Shown here one piece after another: positions 63,943 through 64,000 of a stretch of 64,000 nucleotides of DNA. The translations under genes and the position numbers were made by a program. How positions within the stretch are numbered: the first letter of the stretch is position 1; every line of letters starts with the position of its first letter. The DNA comes from Epiperipatus broadwayi (lineage: Eukaryota; Onychophora; Udeonychophora; Euonychophora; Peripatidae): the NCBI GenBank assembly GCA_028023455.1, contig JAQFVV010000257.1, positions 1,306,001 to 1,370,000 on the forward strand, given 5' to 3'. The notes under the pieces were generated by a model, which did not search any database, was not told the origin of the DNA, and saw only the letters and a program-made list of their open reading frames with translations.

Positions 63943-64000
63943 TAACAGTAATAAACTATTACATTGGTAAGATTTTACAAGAGTTTTTTAGGATTTGGAG

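Overview
The window reads as AT-rich non-coding DNA from a large, repeat-loaded metazoan genome. I found no convincing host gene. Every protein-like open frame of any length belongs to a transposable element, or is a translation of a (TTA)n, (TA)n or low-complexity tract. The element mix fits an invertebrate with long intergenic or intronic spacers, but the sequence does not fix the phylum. It includes Tx1-like and CR1/Jockey-group non-LTR retrotransposons, an RTE-like remnant, hAT and Merlin-like DNA transposons, tRNA-derived SINEs, a coding-poor LTR element, and small retroposons carrying hammerhead ribozyme motifs.

Layout. 1-5.6 kb: bland DNA with a small retroposon carrying a hammerhead ribozyme (1255-1460), a tRNA-like SINE remnant, a second and different hammerhead-like motif (3698-3756), and a decayed LINE reverse transcriptase (4500-5592). 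6.4-9.9 kb: a 796-bp hAT-type element with a perfect 8-bp target duplication, then a 2.5-kb element with about 45-bp inverted ends and a broken Merlin/ISXO2-like transposase. 11.6-20 kb: two old copies of an unclassified repeat of about 2.1-2.4 kb, a 108-bp SINE with a 15-bp target duplication, and a palindrome of about 1 kb.

21.5-37.1 kb: a compound locus. Three non-LTR retrotransposons are separated and bounded by four arrays that all read (ATT)n on the + strand. They are a near full-length Tx1-like element on - (ORF1 intact, ORF2 frameshifted), a near full-length CR1/Jockey-group element on + (double PHD-finger ORF1, EN-RT ORF2, a few frameshifts), and a 5'-truncated relative on + whose RT frame is intact. 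The simplest reading is one ATT microsatellite that served repeatedly as a landing site.

40.1-45.2 kb: an LTR-type element with two nearly identical 2.19-kb direct repeats around only 713 bp of non-coding interior, inserted in (TA)n, with a primer-binding-like site that orients it on -. 45.6-48.5 kb: an inverted pair of the hammerhead-bearing retroposon, a 5'-truncated Tx1-like LINE of visibly higher GC content, and a 334-bp element with 55-bp inverted ends. The rest (48.5-64 kb) is very AT-rich, with a recent tandem duplication, LINE debris, a 223-bp MITE, and a 4.27-kb TG...CA-bounded unit set inside (TA)n.

The best candidates for something undescribed are the hammerhead-bearing retroposons and the ATT landing-pad locus. 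All calls come from reading the sequence by eye; no alignment, folding or database search was run.
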